The notes beneath the pieces are model-generated. The model was given only the letters and a program-made list of their open reading frames with translations. It was not told the DNA's origin and ran no database searches. The position numbers and the translations under genes are program-made. Shown piece after piece: positions 63,185 to 64,000 of a DNA stretch of 64,000 bases. How positions within the stretch are numbered: position 1 is the first letter of the stretch; each line of letters starts with the position of its first letter. This DNA is from Corbicula japonica (Eukaryota; Mollusca; Bivalvia; Venerida; Cyrenidae): contig JAZAYU010000005.1 in the NCBI GenBank assembly GCA_038501625.1, forward strand, positions 6,200,001-6,264,000, written 5' to 3'.

Positions 63185-64000
63185 TCATTTCTTGATCAAC
63201 TTCTGTTTTGCCATGAGAGCCTCTTTTTGACTTTCTTCCTGTTTCCTTGCAAGTTCTTTTGCCATCTGGTAGTACTTTGAGAACTTTGCAGTGTGATCCA
63301 AGGGCAGATAAACATACGGACTCATATTAAATGCCTCTTTGATCCCCAAGTTTTTTACACTGGAAAGATGACATCGACTAAGGTGATACCTATATGAGCC
63401 TTTTGATGCAAACTTCCGACTGCATGAACAACAGCGGAACTCCGATTGTTCATCGCTACAGTCCGAAAGGCTTTCATCGTCATCATCAGTCATTTTAGAA
63501 TAACCGTCATCACTATCAGCATTTTGTGATTTAACAGTGAGATTGAGAGGCAAGCCAGCCTGATGAAATGCTAGATGAGGAGGGAGGTATTGTAAAGTTT
63601 GTGAAGCTGCCACTGTACCCATGAGCTTAGGAATGTCGGATTTAGCAATCAGTTTTTGCAAGCTATCCAATGGATGCTCACTCGTAAAGTTCTGACCATA
63701 AACAAAACTACTAAGATTGTCTAATGCAGAGTTTTTACCTTTGTCAGGCTTAGTTGTTTCAGTTTCGTCAATGTTTAAATATTTCTTTTCAAGGTTTTCA
63801 TTTTTATCCAGTTGACTAGAAGTGCAGGAATCATCAGATTTCACACTATTTCTACCATCTTTTGTGTCACTTTCATCTAATTCAGGAGATTTAGAGTTGC
63901 CACTGCCCTCGCAATCATTTTCTTCTTTCGTTTCATCATCGGACTTGCTTTTATCGCTTTCATGTTCCTCCTTTTTGAAACCATTGCTCATATTTAAGTT
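63185..64000 (-). CDS. Terminal exon of a C2H2 protein, possibly teashirt (TSHZ)-like (partial)
   Basis: Open on the minus strand from the window edge to a stop at 63185-63187. An in-frame ATG lies at 63991, but the frame continues beyond it, so the exon or its acceptor probably lies to the right. The visible ~270 residues are: a Lys/Glu/Asp/Ser-rich stretch, then PLDSLQKLIAKSDIP, then AGLPLNLTV (PLNLT resembles the CtBP-binding PxDLS motif), an acidic run (TDDDDESLSDCSDE), one finger C-x2-C-x12-H-x4-H (CCSCSRKFASKGSYRYH), and a C-terminal PLDHTAKFSKYYQMAKEL helix. The lone C-terminal FASK-type finger and PLxLT motif suggest teashirt. This is tentative; it could be another C2H2 repressor. It converges with the ZNF236-like gene. 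Confidence 0.6.
   Translation of the reverse strand, partial: NLNMSNGFKKEEHESDKSKSDDETKEENDCEGSGNSKSPELDESDTKDGRNSVKSDDSCTSSQLDKNENLEKKYLNIDETETTKPDKGKNSALDNLSSFVYGQNFTSEHPLDSLQKLIAKSDIPKLMGTVAASQTLQYLPPHLAFHQAGLPLNLTVKSQNADSDDGYSKMTDDDDESLSDCSDEQSEFRCCSCSRKFASKGSYRYHLSRCHLSSVKNLGIKEAFNMSPYVYLPLDHTAKFSKYYQMAKELARKQEESQKEALMAKQKLIKK

Overview
The window is eukaryotic, AT-rich and intron-rich. It is most likely from a lophotrochozoan invertebrate, probably a bivalve mollusc. This rests on one large gene with small exons and consensus GT-AG introns, and on very dense short non-autonomous transposons and tandem-repeat Helitron/Helentron-like elements of a kind common in bivalve genomes. The species call is inference. 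No prokaryotic features, rRNA, tRNA or CRISPR were seen.

Positions 1-40854 (+ strand) hold the 3' part of one multi-finger C2H2 zinc-finger gene. I reconstructed 23 exons plus the tail of a 24th at the left edge. Their phases join without a frameshift into about 1,518 residues, a stop at 40852-40854 and a close AATAAA. At least 23 complete C2H2 fingers are visible, separated by Gln-rich and acidic linkers. Finger spacing and architecture most resemble ZNF236. The N-terminal part lies left of the window. The finger modules occur in mirror order (X-Y-Z-Z'-Y'-X') around a Gln-rich centre. Three splice junctions (the donor at 49/50 and its copies, the acceptor at 4136, the donor at 9860) sit inside small tandem duplications.

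Positions 40855-63184 hold no recognisable gene: a chain of transposon copies, nested elements and plain AT-rich sequence. Positions 63185-64000 (- strand) are the terminal coding exon of a second, convergent gene with an acidic Ser/Asp-rich region, a PLNLT motif that could bind CtBP, and one C-terminal C2H2 finger. It is tentatively teashirt (TSHZ)-like. TSHZ1 and ZNF236 lie on the same human chromosome arm end (18q22-q23), so conserved linkage is possible.

Introns and intergenic space are filled by a few repeat families. (1) A ~240-bp MITE with TTAA target duplications and CCCTTTCC ends (piggyBac-like), about 45 copies, made of two internal palindromes inside an outer inverted repeat. (2) A ~146-bp near-perfect foldback MITE flanked by 3-bp CAG/CTG duplications (Harbinger-like), often nested in family 1; one arm is also amplified in tandem. 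(3) Helentron-like elements with ~150-bp internal tandem repeats, a 3' hairpin and a CTAG end. (4) Single hAT-, pogo- and Tc1/mariner-type non-autonomous elements, several with identifiable target duplications, and one with a paralogous empty site in the window. No intact transposase was seen.
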